In this document: piece after piece, positions 26,620-35,911 of the stretch
Layout: each line of letters opens with the position of its first letter
Numbering within the stretch: position 1 is the stretch's first letter
Source: Desulfomonile tiedjei DSM 6799
GTDB lineage: Bacteria > Desulfobacterota > Desulfomonilia > Desulfomonilales > Desulfomonilaceae
Direction of reading: 5' to 3'
Length of the DNA: 64,000 nucleotides
NCBI RefSeq assembly: GCF_000266945.1
Contig: NC_018025.1
Span: 3,786,001 to 3,850,000 of the forward strand
The notes under the pieces: generated by a model
Database searches by the model: none
What the model was told of the DNA's origin: nothing
Seen by the model: the letters and a program-made list of their open reading frames with translations, nothing else
Made by a program: the position numbers and the translations under genes

Positions 26620-27300
26620 CTAAAGGGCTATTTTTTTTAACATTTGTTCATAGTTATATTTCCGGTCGACTTCCAGGATGTCGAGACCGGCCAGGATATC
26701 GTTTTTCATGCTTTCTTCCTTGGCCATAATCGTTTCTGCCGCTGAAATGACCTCGTACACTTTCTCCACCGGGATGACGACCACACCATTGATATCGCAA
26801 ACGAGAATGTCTCCGGGGCGTACCTGGACGTCCCCAATTCTGATCATACAGTTGAAGTCTTCCTGCATGATTCGGCCTCGTGCGGTAATAGGAACGACGC
26901 CTCTGGCAAACACAGGGAAATCCATTTTCTGGCACTCGTCCACATCTCTGGCAGCTCCGTCGATAACGACGCCTGAAATCCCCTTCTGCTTGGCTGCGCA
27001 GGACAGAATTTCCCCCCAGCAGTTGTTTTGCACGTCACCATGGTTGTCTATTACGATCAGATCCCCTTCCTCGGCAGAGGCGATCGCTTCAACACCCAGG
27101 TGATGTTTCGATTTCGTCATACCTGCAGCGGTGATTTTGATTGTTACAGCTCTACCGCATACCCGGGGCATGCCGAAGAGCGGTCTGATTCCGATTACAG
27201 CTCCCCGGAGCCCCACCTGGTCCAATGCATCGGAAAGATTGGTTGTGGACAACTTTTCCAGTTTCGGTCGACAGTCGCGATCAAAAACATGTCTGTCCAT
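26620..27300 (-). CDS. RraA/HMG-aldolase-family protein, paralogue 2
   Basis: The 226-residue protein has the same fold landmarks (SDALDQVGLRGAVIGIRP, DNHGDVQNNCWGEILS, DGAARDVDEC). The active-site motif reads RDVDE, matching the R-D-x2-E pattern of HMG-type aldolases. It is 12-15 bp from its neighbours and clearly co-transcribed. It could cleave a hydroxy-oxo acid to pyruvate or oxaloacetate products. Confidence 0.85.
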   Translation of the reverse strand: MDRHVFDRDCRPKLEKLSTTNLSDALDQVGLRGAVIGIRPLFGMPRVCGRAVTIKITAAGMTKSKHHLGVEAIASAEEGDLIVIDNHGDVQNNCWGEILSCAAKQKGISGVVIDGAARDVDECQKMDFPVFARGVVPITARGRIMQEDFNCMIRIGDVQVRPGDILVCDINGVVVIPVEKVYEVISAAETIMAKEESMKNDILAGLDILEVDRKYNYEQMLKKIAL

Positions 27301-27312
27301 GACGCTTATTCC

Positions 27313-27993
27313 TTATTCCTCTTTCAGCCCTATGCGCTGCAGAATGTCCGAGAGCCCGTATAGCTCCAGTGTGGTCTTTCCTTCTTTTAGGAGTTGTGAG
27401 ACTTTCGCTTCTTTTTCTTCTCGCTGTCTGGCCTTTTCTATGACCCAGGGTACATCCTCTCTGGCTACTACCGTTACTCCATCAGCATCCCCGACTATCA
27501 GGTCACCCGGGTTGATCACGGCGCCGGCCATAAAAATCGGCATGTTTATGGTTCCGAGACACGATTTCGTAGTAGCTTTTATACACAGCGCCTGACAAAA
27601 GATGGGAAAGCCGAGACCGGCTATGTCTTCCGAATCCCTGACGGCTCCGTCCGTTACCAGTCCTGCCACTCCTCGATGTTGAGCAGCGGCGGTCATGATG
27701 TCTCCCCAGAAACCTGCTTCAACATAGGAAGATGTATCCACAACCAGAACGTCACCAGGTTGAGCCGTGTATATGGATTTATGGACAATAAGGTTATCAC
27801 CGGGCCGTGCTTTGACTGTGACTGCGGGCCCGCAGATCCTCATTGAGCTCCGTATAGGTTTGATGAAGTGGTTAAGGGCCCCTTTCGCACCATAAGCTTC
27901 ATAAATGGTGGCGGATGGAAAAGCTTTTATCGCTTCGACAAGATCGGGCGACACTCGGTTAATGTTTCGTATGACGTGTTTGTCCGTGTTCAT
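27313..27993 (-). CDS. RraA/HMG-aldolase-family protein, paralogue 3
   Basis: The 226-residue protein has IYEAYGAKGALNHFIKPI, VDTSSYVEAGFWGDIMTAAA, DGAVRDSEDI and PGDLIVGDADGVTVV. The motif RDSED fits R-D-x2-D of the aldolase type. It is first of the three, 15 bp after the serine-dehydratase-like gene. The three paralogues are clearly divergent, so they are not recent duplicates. Confidence 0.85.
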   Translation of the reverse strand: MNTDKHVIRNINRVSPDLVEAIKAFPSATIYEAYGAKGALNHFIKPIRSSMRICGPAVTVKARPGDNLIVHKSIYTAQPGDVLVVDTSSYVEAGFWGDIMTAAAQHRGVAGLVTDGAVRDSEDIAGLGFPIFCQALCIKATTKSCLGTINMPIFMAGAVINPGDLIVGDADGVTVVAREDVPWVIEKARQREEKEAKVSQLLKEGKTTLELYGLSDILQRIGLKEE

Positions 27994-28008
27994 TTCTGTC
28001 TCCCCGAT

Positions 28009-29433
28009 CTACTGGGCGACTTCGATACCAAGTCGTTTAGCGGCATTGAGAGCTTCCTGTAGAGAAGGTTCTGCCTGGACGATAGCCACTCTGCCTCCGC
28101 CACGGTTCCGTGCATCGATCATGGCGCTTTTTTCGGAGGCTTCGATCCTTATCCGCTGAACCTGCGGTTCTTCAATCTTGTTGATTTTGATTTGAATATG
28201 TTTCAGTTCCGGTAAGTCCAGGACCCGCTTGTACATGTCGGCGTCGCCGGTTGGAGTTCCATAAATCGCGGCCATCAAGATGGCGGGTACGTTTATGGCT
28301 CGCCTGGAAAACAGGTCGGCAGTCAGGTCTATCTCGATGCTGCTAATGGTCCCTGCGGTCATTGCATGGCATATGCGAGCCATGTTGGCCGGCGAGCCCA
28401 CGGCCATGCTGCTTCCCCCGACGACGACGTCGCCAAGGACTCCCGTGAGGGGCCTGGCCTCTTTCAGCATGTTCCTGACTTCTTCCCTCGCTCGTACCTG
28501 AATTGTCTCGGCACTCTCCTTTTCCCGGGCCCGTATTTCACCATCGACATAGGGCTCGATTTGCGGTTTCTTTGCGAAATACGGCTCCAGGTACTCCAGA
28601 TTTATGGATGTGATAATAGGAGCAGCCTCCATATGAATCCTGGCGGCCATGGCCAGCATCACATCAATGTCCACATCTACAGGCAATGAAGTCTCGAGGA
28701 CAAGGTTGGAAGCAAGATTACCGATGAGAATGGCTCCGCCTATGTGGGCAGCGCAAAGACCGTGGACCATCACCCTTGGGGTGCAGGGAACGGCGATAGT
28801 CGGCGACAGTGCGAGAACAACAGCCCGGGCAACCTGTCTCGCCGTTCCGCCTCTCATATCTGTCAATGCTGCTGCAGTTGCTGCCGCGCCCGCTCCAAAC
28901 CCTTCCATGTTGCAGCCGGTAGTCTTCTTCCCGACTCTGAAGAAACTACCCAGTTTGAGCATAATCGCGGCGGCATGGGCCAATTTTTTTTCAGGGACGC
29001 CGGCTTGCCGAAACGCATGGAGCAAACCGGTGTAAGGACAGGAATCTCCGGTTCCTGCGCATGGCTGTAAGCCGATTTCATGGTTGCCGACTTCAGTTGC
29101 CAGCGTGTACGTCACCGCATTATTAATAAGCTCATCATCGATCAGAGCACGTTCCTTATTCGCAAGATCCGTCCCGACCGTGCCCAACAGAAAACTTCGG
29201 CCCGAAGTCAGTCCAACCTCAAGAGCTTCAAAATTGTGCTGAAATGTGGCCAGAGCCAGGTTAAGAATCTCTTCTTCAGACTTTTTCTCCCGGACTATGG
29301 CTTCGGCAACGACGGCTTCGCCGAATGGAGCGTTTTCTTCCTCCGAAACCTTGACCAACTCGCCGAAAGAAAGCAGTCTTCCGTTGAGGTCGTCACGAAG
29401 TCGTTTGATCATTCTTTCAAGAGGGCTCATCAT
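28009..29433 (-). CDS. L-serine dehydratase alpha-chain-like Fe-S lyase
   Basis: The 474-residue protein resembles the SDH-alpha/UPF0597 group. PCAGTGDSCPYTGLL corresponds to the P-x-C/A-G segment, TTGCNMEGFGAGAAATAAAL to the GCQ(A/G)E..ASAMA segment, and VPCTPRVMVHGLCAAHIGGA supplies further Cys. These Cys could hold a [4Fe-4S] cluster used for dehydration of serine or a related hydroxy or amino acid. No beta chain is adjacent. In context it may be a hydratase or dehydratase in the ring-fission part of the pathway. Exact substrate not assignable. Confidence 0.7.
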   Translation of the reverse strand: MMSPLERMIKRLRDDLNGRLLSFGELVKVSEEENAPFGEAVVAEAIVREKKSEEEILNLALATFQHNFEALEVGLTSGRSFLLGTVGTDLANKERALIDDELINNAVTYTLATEVGNHEIGLQPCAGTGDSCPYTGLLHAFRQAGVPEKKLAHAAAIMLKLGSFFRVGKKTTGCNMEGFGAGAAATAAALTDMRGGTARQVARAVVLALSPTIAVPCTPRVMVHGLCAAHIGGAILIGNLASNLVLETSLPVDVDIDVMLAMAARIHMEAAPIITSINLEYLEPYFAKKPQIEPYVDGEIRAREKESAETIQVRAREEVRNMLKEARPLTGVLGDVVVGGSSMAVGSPANMARICHAMTAGTISSIEIDLTADLFSRRAINVPAILMAAIYGTPTGDADMYKRVLDLPELKHIQIKINKIEEPQVQRIRIEASEKSAMIDARNRGGGRVAIVQAEPSLQEALNAAKRLGIEVAQ

Positions 29434-29549
29434 TTTCTTACTTCACCTTACCAGTGGCTGCCTTTGATTCTGGTCAAAGGCAGCCGGTCACACGGTTGGT
29501 TGGTTCATGCCCCGTTGTGATTCAAACCTTGTTCCTGAATTTCATCCTT

Positions 29550-31175
29550 TCAATCCCAACCTGCCACCATTCCGTCCGAGCCTTTACGGATGAGGGACGG
29601 TTTATTCAGATCCGGTCTGTTTTCCGGGAAATCTTCGCGATAATGAATACCTCTGCTTTCTTCCCGCAACATCGCCGATTTCATGATAGCCTCTGTGGTT
29701 GTGAGGAAATTGTCTATTTTCAGATTCAGTTGCTTGAGGTTCGCTCGATAGTCGTCAATGAGCTGTTCCAGTTTCTTGAGCCTATCTGCGTGACGTACTA
29801 CCATGAGGGCCTGATCGATGGCTTCACGAATGGGCGCCAAGTCTTGTGGTTCAACTTCTGACGAAGCCATTTCAGGAACGTGCTTCACGTCCATCTTCAA
29901 TGGCCTGTTCAGGGCCAAAGTCGCTGCGGCCTGACCTCCGCGAAACCCGAAGACTTGGGAATCAGCGAGATTGTTGCCACCCGGTCTGTCAGCTCCATGC
30001 ACGCCTCCGGATGCCTCACCCACAGCGAAAAGACCCGGAACACCAGTAAAGGCATGCTCGTCTATACGTATGCCTCCATTGAAGCTCTGCACAAGAGGAG
30101 CTATTTCCACTTTGTCGGTGCAAAGGTTTACGCCTTTATCCAGGAAAGCTTTGAACGTTATGGGCGCTTTGTTCTTGAGTTCCGCTTCCGGAACATGATT
30201 GACGTCAAAGAGTATCCCGCCGTGTTCGGTGCCCCTCCCGGACATGATCTCCTTACTCATGGCAATGTCCAGGTAACGTGCATTTGTCCTGACTGAAAAG
30301 GGAAAAGACATGGATTTAAGGGAAATGACCTCTTCTCTGGTAACGCCCTCAGGCAGATAGTCGGAGAGAAACTCCTTTCCCTGACCGTTCCTCAAGCGAG
30401 GAAGTAGATTCCACATATGGGAATGGATGATGAACGTCATGTGGGGGTACACCACGCCCGGGCCTATCTGGATAAACTCCAGGTTAGTAAGAGTGGCTCC
30501 CGCGCGGTAAGCCATGGCATATCCGTCACCTCTCAGGGACGGGTGGTTAATATTATGAGGAAAGAGAGCACCGGCTCCACCATTTCCCAGAATCACCGCC
30601 TTGGCCAGGATGACTATCTCCTCACCCTTTCGAATGCCTTTTACGCCCCAGACTTCTCCGTCCTGAACGATCAGATCCAGGACCCGGATGCCTTCCAGAG
30701 CGTTAACCCCAAGATTCAGTGCAGCTTTCTTGAGTGCAGCGACGATTGCTACGCCGGTCTGCCCGCCTTGAGAAAGGGAGCGGGCTTTTGTACATCCTGA
30801 CAGTTTTCGCTGCCTGAGCTTTCCGTCAGTCTGGTCAAATTGAACTCCAAGATCGATCAACTCCGATAGGCGAGCAAGTGATTCGTGAGCTATCAGAGAC
30901 GACAGCTCATGATTTGCCACGCCCAAACCGGTCTCTATAATGTCCTGGAGAAATATTTCCGCCGAATCTCCATCCCCGGCCGCATTGAATGGAGCGTTTA
31001 TCCCTAATGTTTCCGAAGCGACCCAGACTGTGCTGCCCGTCGCACCCCATGTCCCGTCAACCGCGATAGTGACATCCAGATCAGGGGCTGCTTTTTTGGC
31101 TTCATAGGCTGCCCTGCTGGCCGCACCTCCACCACCTACAACCAATACATCGGTTTGTACTATGCTACTAACCAC
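29550..31175 (-). CDS. FAD-dependent fumarate reductase/aspartate oxidase-like flavoprotein
   Basis: The 541-residue protein has an N-terminal FAD-binding motif (DVLVVGGGGAASRAAYEA), the RSLSQGGQTG region, VILGNGGAGALFP, and near the C-terminus GLFAVGEASGGVHGADRPGG with NNLADSQVFGF. These identify the SdhA/FrdA/NadB superfamily. The C-terminal helical domain is present. It lacks an adjacent FrdB-type Fe-S subunit; electrons may come from the PreA-like protein encoded just upstream. GTG 31175 is chosen because GGAGG is 7 nt before it; TTG 31181 and GTG 31178 are alternatives. Confidence 0.85.
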   Translation of the reverse strand: MVSSIVQTDVLVVGGGGAASRAAYEAKKAAPDLDVTIAVDGTWGATGSTVWVASETLGINAPFNAAGDGDSAEIFLQDIIETGLGVANHELSSLIAHESLARLSELIDLGVQFDQTDGKLRQRKLSGCTKARSLSQGGQTGVAIVAALKKAALNLGVNALEGIRVLDLIVQDGEVWGVKGIRKGEEIVILAKAVILGNGGAGALFPHNINHPSLRGDGYAMAYRAGATLTNLEFIQIGPGVVYPHMTFIIHSHMWNLLPRLRNGQGKEFLSDYLPEGVTREEVISLKSMSFPFSVRTNARYLDIAMSKEIMSGRGTEHGGILFDVNHVPEAELKNKAPITFKAFLDKGVNLCTDKVEIAPLVQSFNGGIRIDEHAFTGVPGLFAVGEASGGVHGADRPGGNNLADSQVFGFRGGQAAATLALNRPLKMDVKHVPEMASSEVEPQDLAPIREAIDQALMVVRHADRLKKLEQLIDDYRANLKQLNLKIDNFLTTTEAIMKSAMLREESRGIHYREDFPENRPDLNKPSLIRKGSDGMVAGWD

Positions 31176-31317
31176 CACCAATCCTCCCTGGCACTTATTC
31201 TCTGACCAGTCAGTTGATTGTGATTAATTGGGGTTTGTCGCCGGAGTGGAAGAAGGCCTGGTATTTTCAGGACGATCCCGCGACCAACCCCTACTGTATT
31301 TTCTTCATCCGTTATAG

Positions 31318-32508
31318 TTAGACGTATTTCAACTCCGCAGCGTACTCGGGACAGACTTCTACGCACATCCCGCACACGTCGCAAAGCTCTGCATTGATAA
31401 CCGCGCCGGCTTTGGTCAGAGTAATAGCGTCATAGAAACAGCTACGAAGACATGTCCCGCATTTGGTACACTTACTCGTATTGATTACTGCCTTAATGTT
31501 GTCGGGCTTTCGTGGCACATTAGCGGTCTTAACTATGTTGGGCAGCGCCATGCCGCGGATTTCATTGAGGCTCTTGTATCCTTTGGCTTCCATCCAGGCG
31601 CTCATGCTATCCACCCAGCGTCCGGCGACCTTGTATCCTTGCAGCATGATTCCTACCGCCGACTGCACAAGAGAGGCTCCGCACATGGTATACGCAATGA
31701 TGTCACGCCAATCCCACACTCCCAGACCTGCAATAAGAGGTATCTTGAGTTCTTTGGCAGCCTGGCTAATGAGCTTCAGACCGTAGCCGATCAGGTAAGG
31801 ACCTCCATACCCACCCATTGAACCGAAAGGAATCGGCTTGGCAGTCTCGATATCGATGATGACTCCGGAGAATCTGGCAGACATGTTGACCGCATAGGCG
31901 CCTGCTGCCTCTACCTGTTTAGCCACATCCACCGGATTGTTGGTCTGAGGTGTAATTTTGACAGAGAAGGGTTTTTTGAGTATGTCAGCGCAGGTTTTGA
32001 CTGCTTCATACGTAACATCCACAGCCCCGGCACCCATTTTGACACCCATATCCTGTGCAAAGGGGCAAGAATTGTTGAGTTCCACCCAGTCTGCGCCGGT
32101 CTTATTGACCAGTTCGCACATTTCCACCCATTCTGCCAGGGAGGAACCAGAGAGACTGGCGATAACCACGCCGTCATCCTTGATCAGGTCTTTGGTCCGG
32201 TTGATATCGTCCATGTAGGTTGGATAGTCAAATGCGGAACATTCTTCCAGCGAACGCAAAGTGAAGGCGTGAGGCAACTTGTTCGGATAACCCGGATACT
32301 CCCGGTAATCGATGAGCTTGAACCTGGGTCTGGGAAACTGTCTGCCCAATCTGCCTCCCTCACCGAAGAGAGACTTGGCTATGACCGCCCCTGCTCCACC
32401 GTCAATACCGTGCTTCATTCTGATTGCATCCATCGTAGGAGTCGCGGACGCCACCACCACGGGATTCTTGAACTTTACGCCACCTATTTCAACACTTAAA
32501 TCAACCAT
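31318..32508 (-). CDS. PreA-like dihydropyrimidine/dihydroorotate dehydrogenase with 2x[4Fe-4S] tail
   Basis: The 396-residue protein has an FMN TIM-barrel (VEIGGVKFKNPVVVASATPT, ELNNSCPFAQDMGVKMG, VNMSARFSG, GLGVWDWRDIIAYTMCGAS). A C-terminal ferredoxin follows with CTKCGTCLRSC and CDVCGMCVEVCPEY. PreA reduces uracil/thymine with electrons from PreT; no PreT is adjacent here. It may reduce a heteroaromatic or enoate ring in this cluster. Start ATG 32508 has AGGAG upstream; thirteen extra residues from 32547 are unlikely. Confidence 0.87.
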   Translation of the reverse strand: MVDLSVEIGGVKFKNPVVVASATPTMDAIRMKHGIDGGAGAVIAKSLFGEGGRLGRQFPRPRFKLIDYREYPGYPNKLPHAFTLRSLEECSAFDYPTYMDDINRTKDLIKDDGVVIASLSGSSLAEWVEMCELVNKTGADWVELNNSCPFAQDMGVKMGAGAVDVTYEAVKTCADILKKPFSVKITPQTNNPVDVAKQVEAAGAYAVNMSARFSGVIIDIETAKPIPFGSMGGYGGPYLIGYGLKLISQAAKELKIPLIAGLGVWDWRDIIAYTMCGASLVQSAVGIMLQGYKVAGRWVDSMSAWMEAKGYKSLNEIRGMALPNIVKTANVPRKPDNIKAVINTSKCTKCGTCLRSCFYDAITLTKAGAVINAELCDVCGMCVEVCPEYAAELKYV

Positions 32509-32543
32509 TGCTTTCTCCTCGTTTCTTGCCCCGAAAAGAATCT

Positions 32544-33272
32544 TCATTTCTTCTCAGGACTCAATTTTTGAACCTCTGAGAGCCTCTCGTGGACCGTACG
32601 TATGTGGACACGCATCTGATCGTGAGCCATACCAACGTTTCTGAAACGTATGTTGTCGAGAATGGTTTTGTGAGCAATCAACTCGTTCCGGACGAATTCC
32701 TCATCAATCTCAGTCTCTCGGACATTGTCCTTCAAGACATCCATGACCGAATTTAACGTGAAAATTACAACCGGATTTTTGGTGAGTTTGCAGATGATAC
32801 GATGAAAGTTGAGGTTATTTATTCGGGCTTGCTTTATCTCGCCAGCATCCAAAGCAGCTTGAGTCATGGAAACATTGTGCTCCAATTCCGTCAGTTCGTC
32901 GCCTTTCCACACCTCTGCAGCTACGCTGGCAATTTCGGGTTCAAAGATGAGACGCGCCATGGTCAAGTCGCCTAGCCTGACCCTTTTCAGTTGAAGCATG
33001 TCAGACAAATAGGTGCTTACCGCTAAGGTATCCGCTTCGGCCACAAAGACGCCACCTTCGGCACCTCGCTTTGTGCAAACCAGACCGGAACTCTCCAGGA
33101 CACGGATGGCCTGCCGAATGGAGACTGTGCTCACTTCAAAAACTTGGGCCAGTTGACTCTCCGACGGAAGCTTGTCACCAGGTCCGTAGGTGCCGTCGAA
33201 GATGGTTCTCTTGATCTGAGCAGCTACTTCGGCAGCGTATTTTCTGGACTTTAGAGGCTTGAACTGCTTCAA
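32544..33272 (-). CDS. GntR-family regulator (FadR/FCD subfamily)
   Basis: The protein has 242 residues. An N-terminal winged HTH (FDGTYGPGDKLPSESQLAQV, VSIRQAIRVLESSGLV) precedes an all-helical FCD ligand-binding domain (LGDLTMARLIFEPEIASVAA, NLNFHRIICKLTKNPVV). It heads the catabolic cluster and probably represses it in the absence of the substrate or a metabolite. Palindromes at 33316-33330 and 33458-33471 upstream are candidate operators. Confidence 0.9.
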   Translation of the reverse strand: MKQFKPLKSRKYAAEVAAQIKRTIFDGTYGPGDKLPSESQLAQVFEVSTVSIRQAIRVLESSGLVCTKRGAEGGVFVAEADTLAVSTYLSDMLQLKRVRLGDLTMARLIFEPEIASVAAEVWKGDELTELEHNVSMTQAALDAGEIKQARINNLNFHRIICKLTKNPVVIFTLNSVMDVLKDNVRETEIDEEFVRNELIAHKTILDNIRFRNVGMAHDQMRVHIRTVHERLSEVQKLSPEKK

Positions 33273-33315
33273 CTTTACTCTCTCCAGTGAGTCGGACGTT
33301 GACTTGTTACGAATG

Positions 33316-33330
33316 ACAACAGTTAGTTGT
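33316..33330. promoter_or_regulatory. Palindrome ACAAC-AGTTA-GTTGT, candidate GntR operator
   Basis: It is a 15-bp inverted repeat 44 bp upstream of the GntR gene start, in the expected promoter position. Confidence 0.35.
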
Positions 33331-33457
33331 TAAGCTTTTGTACGCTGAATCGACGATGCGCTGTATTCGGAAAGAAGAGACCAATGACAGCACAGCGTCA
33401 CTATTTGTTGTGTCGTGCTACCGAGCAAAGGTCTGAGCGAGAGGAACAATCTAATTA

Positions 33458-33471
33458 GGTAACTAATTACC
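33458..33471. promoter_or_regulatory. Palindrome GGTAA-CTAA-TTACC, candidate operator
   Basis: It is a perfect 5-bp-arm inverted repeat 186 bp upstream of the GntR gene, within a TAATTA-rich stretch. Weak evidence. Confidence 0.28.
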
Positions 33472-33734
33472 GAATTCAGATTTTCTCGTCAAGAAAAAAA
33501 TTCAAATCTTAATGTTGTCATTTTTTAACTGTTATTACACAGACTTATCAATGCCGATCTTCCTCTCAAGCCTCAATCTCACGAAGACGATGCAAAATCT
33601 TCGAGAGTTCTTTATGACTCTCCCCCCTCTTCTGCTTCCCTTCCCGCAGGTCTCCATACAGACTTCGGTCGCTTTCCAACTCCTAAAATCTCTTACCAAA
33701 GTGCTTTCACAGAAGGAATATTGGGAAACCTGTT

Positions 33735-33826
33735 ATTTGCCGGTCCCGGCAAATCTCCTTCGCTACGAACGCCACGCCTTGGCGTGGCTGACTTCACTTC
33801 GGAGACATGCCGGGACCGGATTTGCT
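33735..33826. repeat. REP-like palindromic segment
   Basis: ATTTGCCGG-TC-CCGGCAAAT (33735-33754, perfect) and GCCACGCC-TT-GGCGTGGC (33771-33788, perfect) are followed by CCGGGACCGGATTTGC, an inverted partial copy of the first. The surrounding 33472-34003 stretch shows no convincing gene. Confidence 0.45.
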
Positions 33827-34078
33827 AGACGTTACTTCTTTGAACGCTCATTTGTATCACCTTTCCCTTCCGAATCCTTTCCCCACGGAGAACATCTCCA
33901 GTCAGACGCGTCAACGCGCTCATCCAGGTGGATCGCATTTCGTACAGGAATGAGACCGACGGGAGGGCGGGTCAAAGTAAGTAGAACGCTTAGGCTATCA
34001 GAGAACAACCATTCAGTTAGGCATGGGAGAGGTTTCTTCAGCCCCGAAGGGGCTACCCAACAGTAGCCGTGGGTGCTA

Positions 34079-35759
34079 GAAAGCGTCTCAAAACCTGCGC
34101 ACTGCGGCGAATCACGCAAGCCGGACGGGAGGACCTGCTTCTGGGAAAAAAGCAGTCCCGTCAAGTGAAGATCAGGCGAGGTTCGATCCGAGTGTACTGT
34201 CCGTTATAAGGTCATGGTCTCCCTCCGGCTGCTTACGTGAATGCCACCTCGCCGGATACCCAATGGTGGTAGAGCTTCCTGAGATTTATGGTCGTGCAAA
34301 TAAGGTCCCACTGGGCCTTTACGTTGTCGATTCCGGCCACGGTCCATCGCCGAAAGCTTAATGCGCTCTTGATCCAGGCAAACGGTGGCTCGATAATCTT
34401 CTTTCGAGTCTTCAGGCGCTCTTTGTTCTCTGGTTTTTCCCTCTTGCTGCGGTGTCGTTCTAGGGCCGCCTCGTAAACGCTGAGGTCTATGAGGCGTCCG
34501 TTCTTGCTCTTGGAGCATTTCCAGCGATTGGGACACGTTAGAAAATCCTTGCAGTGATACCTGCGAACCTCATTGTGGTTCTTGCCGTTAATTTTCCGCT
34601 GATGAAAAGGCAACAAGCGCCCTTCAGGGCATATGAAGCAATCACGCTCCTGATCAAAGACGAACCGGGATCGGTGATAGAGATCCTCATCCGCACCTCT
34701 CTCGGAAACAATTTCCCCTGACGATTTCCCGATAAGAATGCCGTATTCTCGCTCATGGGCCAGACCTATCTGCCCTGAGGAAAAATATCCCCCGTCCGCC
34801 ACATTTTCCTCTGCCACAGCGCCCAGATTCTCTTTCACCTTGTCGAGCATGGGGACCAATTGCCCGTTGTCGGCCCCATCCGTGACCACATCTGCGGCCA
34901 CGATAAGGCCGCTCTTTTGGTCGGCAACCGCCTGAGCGTTGTACGACAAGTCTTTGGTCCGGCGATTCTTCATAAAGCGAGCTTCCGGTTCCGAAGGGTG
35001 AACTGACTTCTTGTCCGATTCATCCAACTCCTTCAGAGCCTCTTGTATCCGCTGTTTCCGTTTCAATCCGTCTTGCATGGACTGCGGAAGGCGATACTCA
35101 CCGGTCTCTTCCCGCTCGGCTCTCTCTATCTCAGTCATCGCATCGGCAATCGTGCGGTCCAATCTCTCCGAAACACTTTCCAGAAACCTCTCCAGGTGCT
35201 CACGACCCCGAGCCTTGTCGTTGGATGAGACGGCTTGGATCTTGGTCCCGTCCACGGCATGAAGAGCTAGACCGATCAGATCGGCCTTCAGAGCAACACG
35301 AATCGACTGTCTGAACAGATGCCTCAATGATTTCTTGTTCGCCTTGAAGAATCGCCATAAGGAATTATGATCCGGAGCATTCATCCCCGTCAGCCAAATC
35401 AGCCCCATATTCTCAAGGCAACCCTTTTCAAGCTTACGGGTACTCCTGATCCGATTGAAGTATCCGAAAAGCCACACCTTCAACAGAAGATCTGGCGCAT
35501 ACGGAGGACGTCCTGTATCGCTGTCGGGAACCTCGATTCCCAACTCGGACAGATCCAAGGAATCCACGAAATCTCGGATAAAGCGCGCCGGGTGATCCTT
35601 AGCCACCCAGTCTTCCACTGACGGCGGAAACATCAAGATCTGTTCGTAATCGGCCCGGATCTGTTTGCCCATGACAGCCTCGTGGTTGTTGAATTCCTCT
35701 CCTTTCTAGTACATCTCTTGGCAAATCGCGAGCCCAAAATGGAGTTTTGAGACAGTTTC
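34079..35759 (-). mobile_element. IS1182-family insertion sequence, copy B (1681 bp)
   Basis: It has the same length, termini and transposase as copy A (12444-14124), in opposite orientation. The 4-bp duplication GCTA lies at 34075-34078 and 35760-35763. It sits between CCGTGGGT and ACCCACGG, i.e. in the loop of a perfect hairpin. Confidence 0.85.
34233..35672 (-). CDS. IS1182-family transposase, copy B
   Basis: The 479-residue protein is identical to the product of 12531-13970. The frame is intact and presumably active. Confidence 0.9.
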   Translation of the reverse strand: MGKQIRADYEQILMFPPSVEDWVAKDHPARFIRDFVDSLDLSELGIEVPDSDTGRPPYAPDLLLKVWLFGYFNRIRSTRKLEKGCLENMGLIWLTGMNAPDHNSLWRFFKANKKSLRHLFRQSIRVALKADLIGLALHAVDGTKIQAVSSNDKARGREHLERFLESVSERLDRTIADAMTEIERAEREETGEYRLPQSMQDGLKRKQRIQEALKELDESDKKSVHPSEPEARFMKNRRTKDLSYNAQAVADQKSGLIVAADVVTDGADNGQLVPMLDKVKENLGAVAEENVADGGYFSSGQIGLAHEREYGILIGKSSGEIVSERGADEDLYHRSRFVFDQERDCFICPEGRLLPFHQRKINGKNHNEVRRYHCKDFLTCPNRWKCSKSKNGRLIDLSVYEAALERHRSKREKPENKERLKTRKKIIEPPFAWIKSALSFRRWTVAGIDNVKAQWDLICTTINLRKLYHHWVSGEVAFT

Positions 35760-35911
35760 GCTAACCCACGGAAGCGGTACGGCAAATCCTTTGTCTTCAA
35801 GACCCTGAAAGGGTCGCCCAATGACAACGGGGAATCATTGCCTGTTTGTTGGTCGACCCTTTCAGGGTCGTTGAACCATGCTTGTGGACATGGCGCTGTC
35901 CACGGGTTGAC

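Noticed and set aside
33512-34066. 184-codon frame upstream of IS copy B
   Set aside because: It runs through palindromic repeats and into the MITE end, has Ser/Arg-rich composition and no ribosome site.
12444-35759. The two IS1182-type copies as ends of one composite transposon
   Set aside because: Each copy has its own different 4-bp duplication (TGAC and GCTA) on both of its sides, so they are independent insertions rather than the ends of a single transposed unit.
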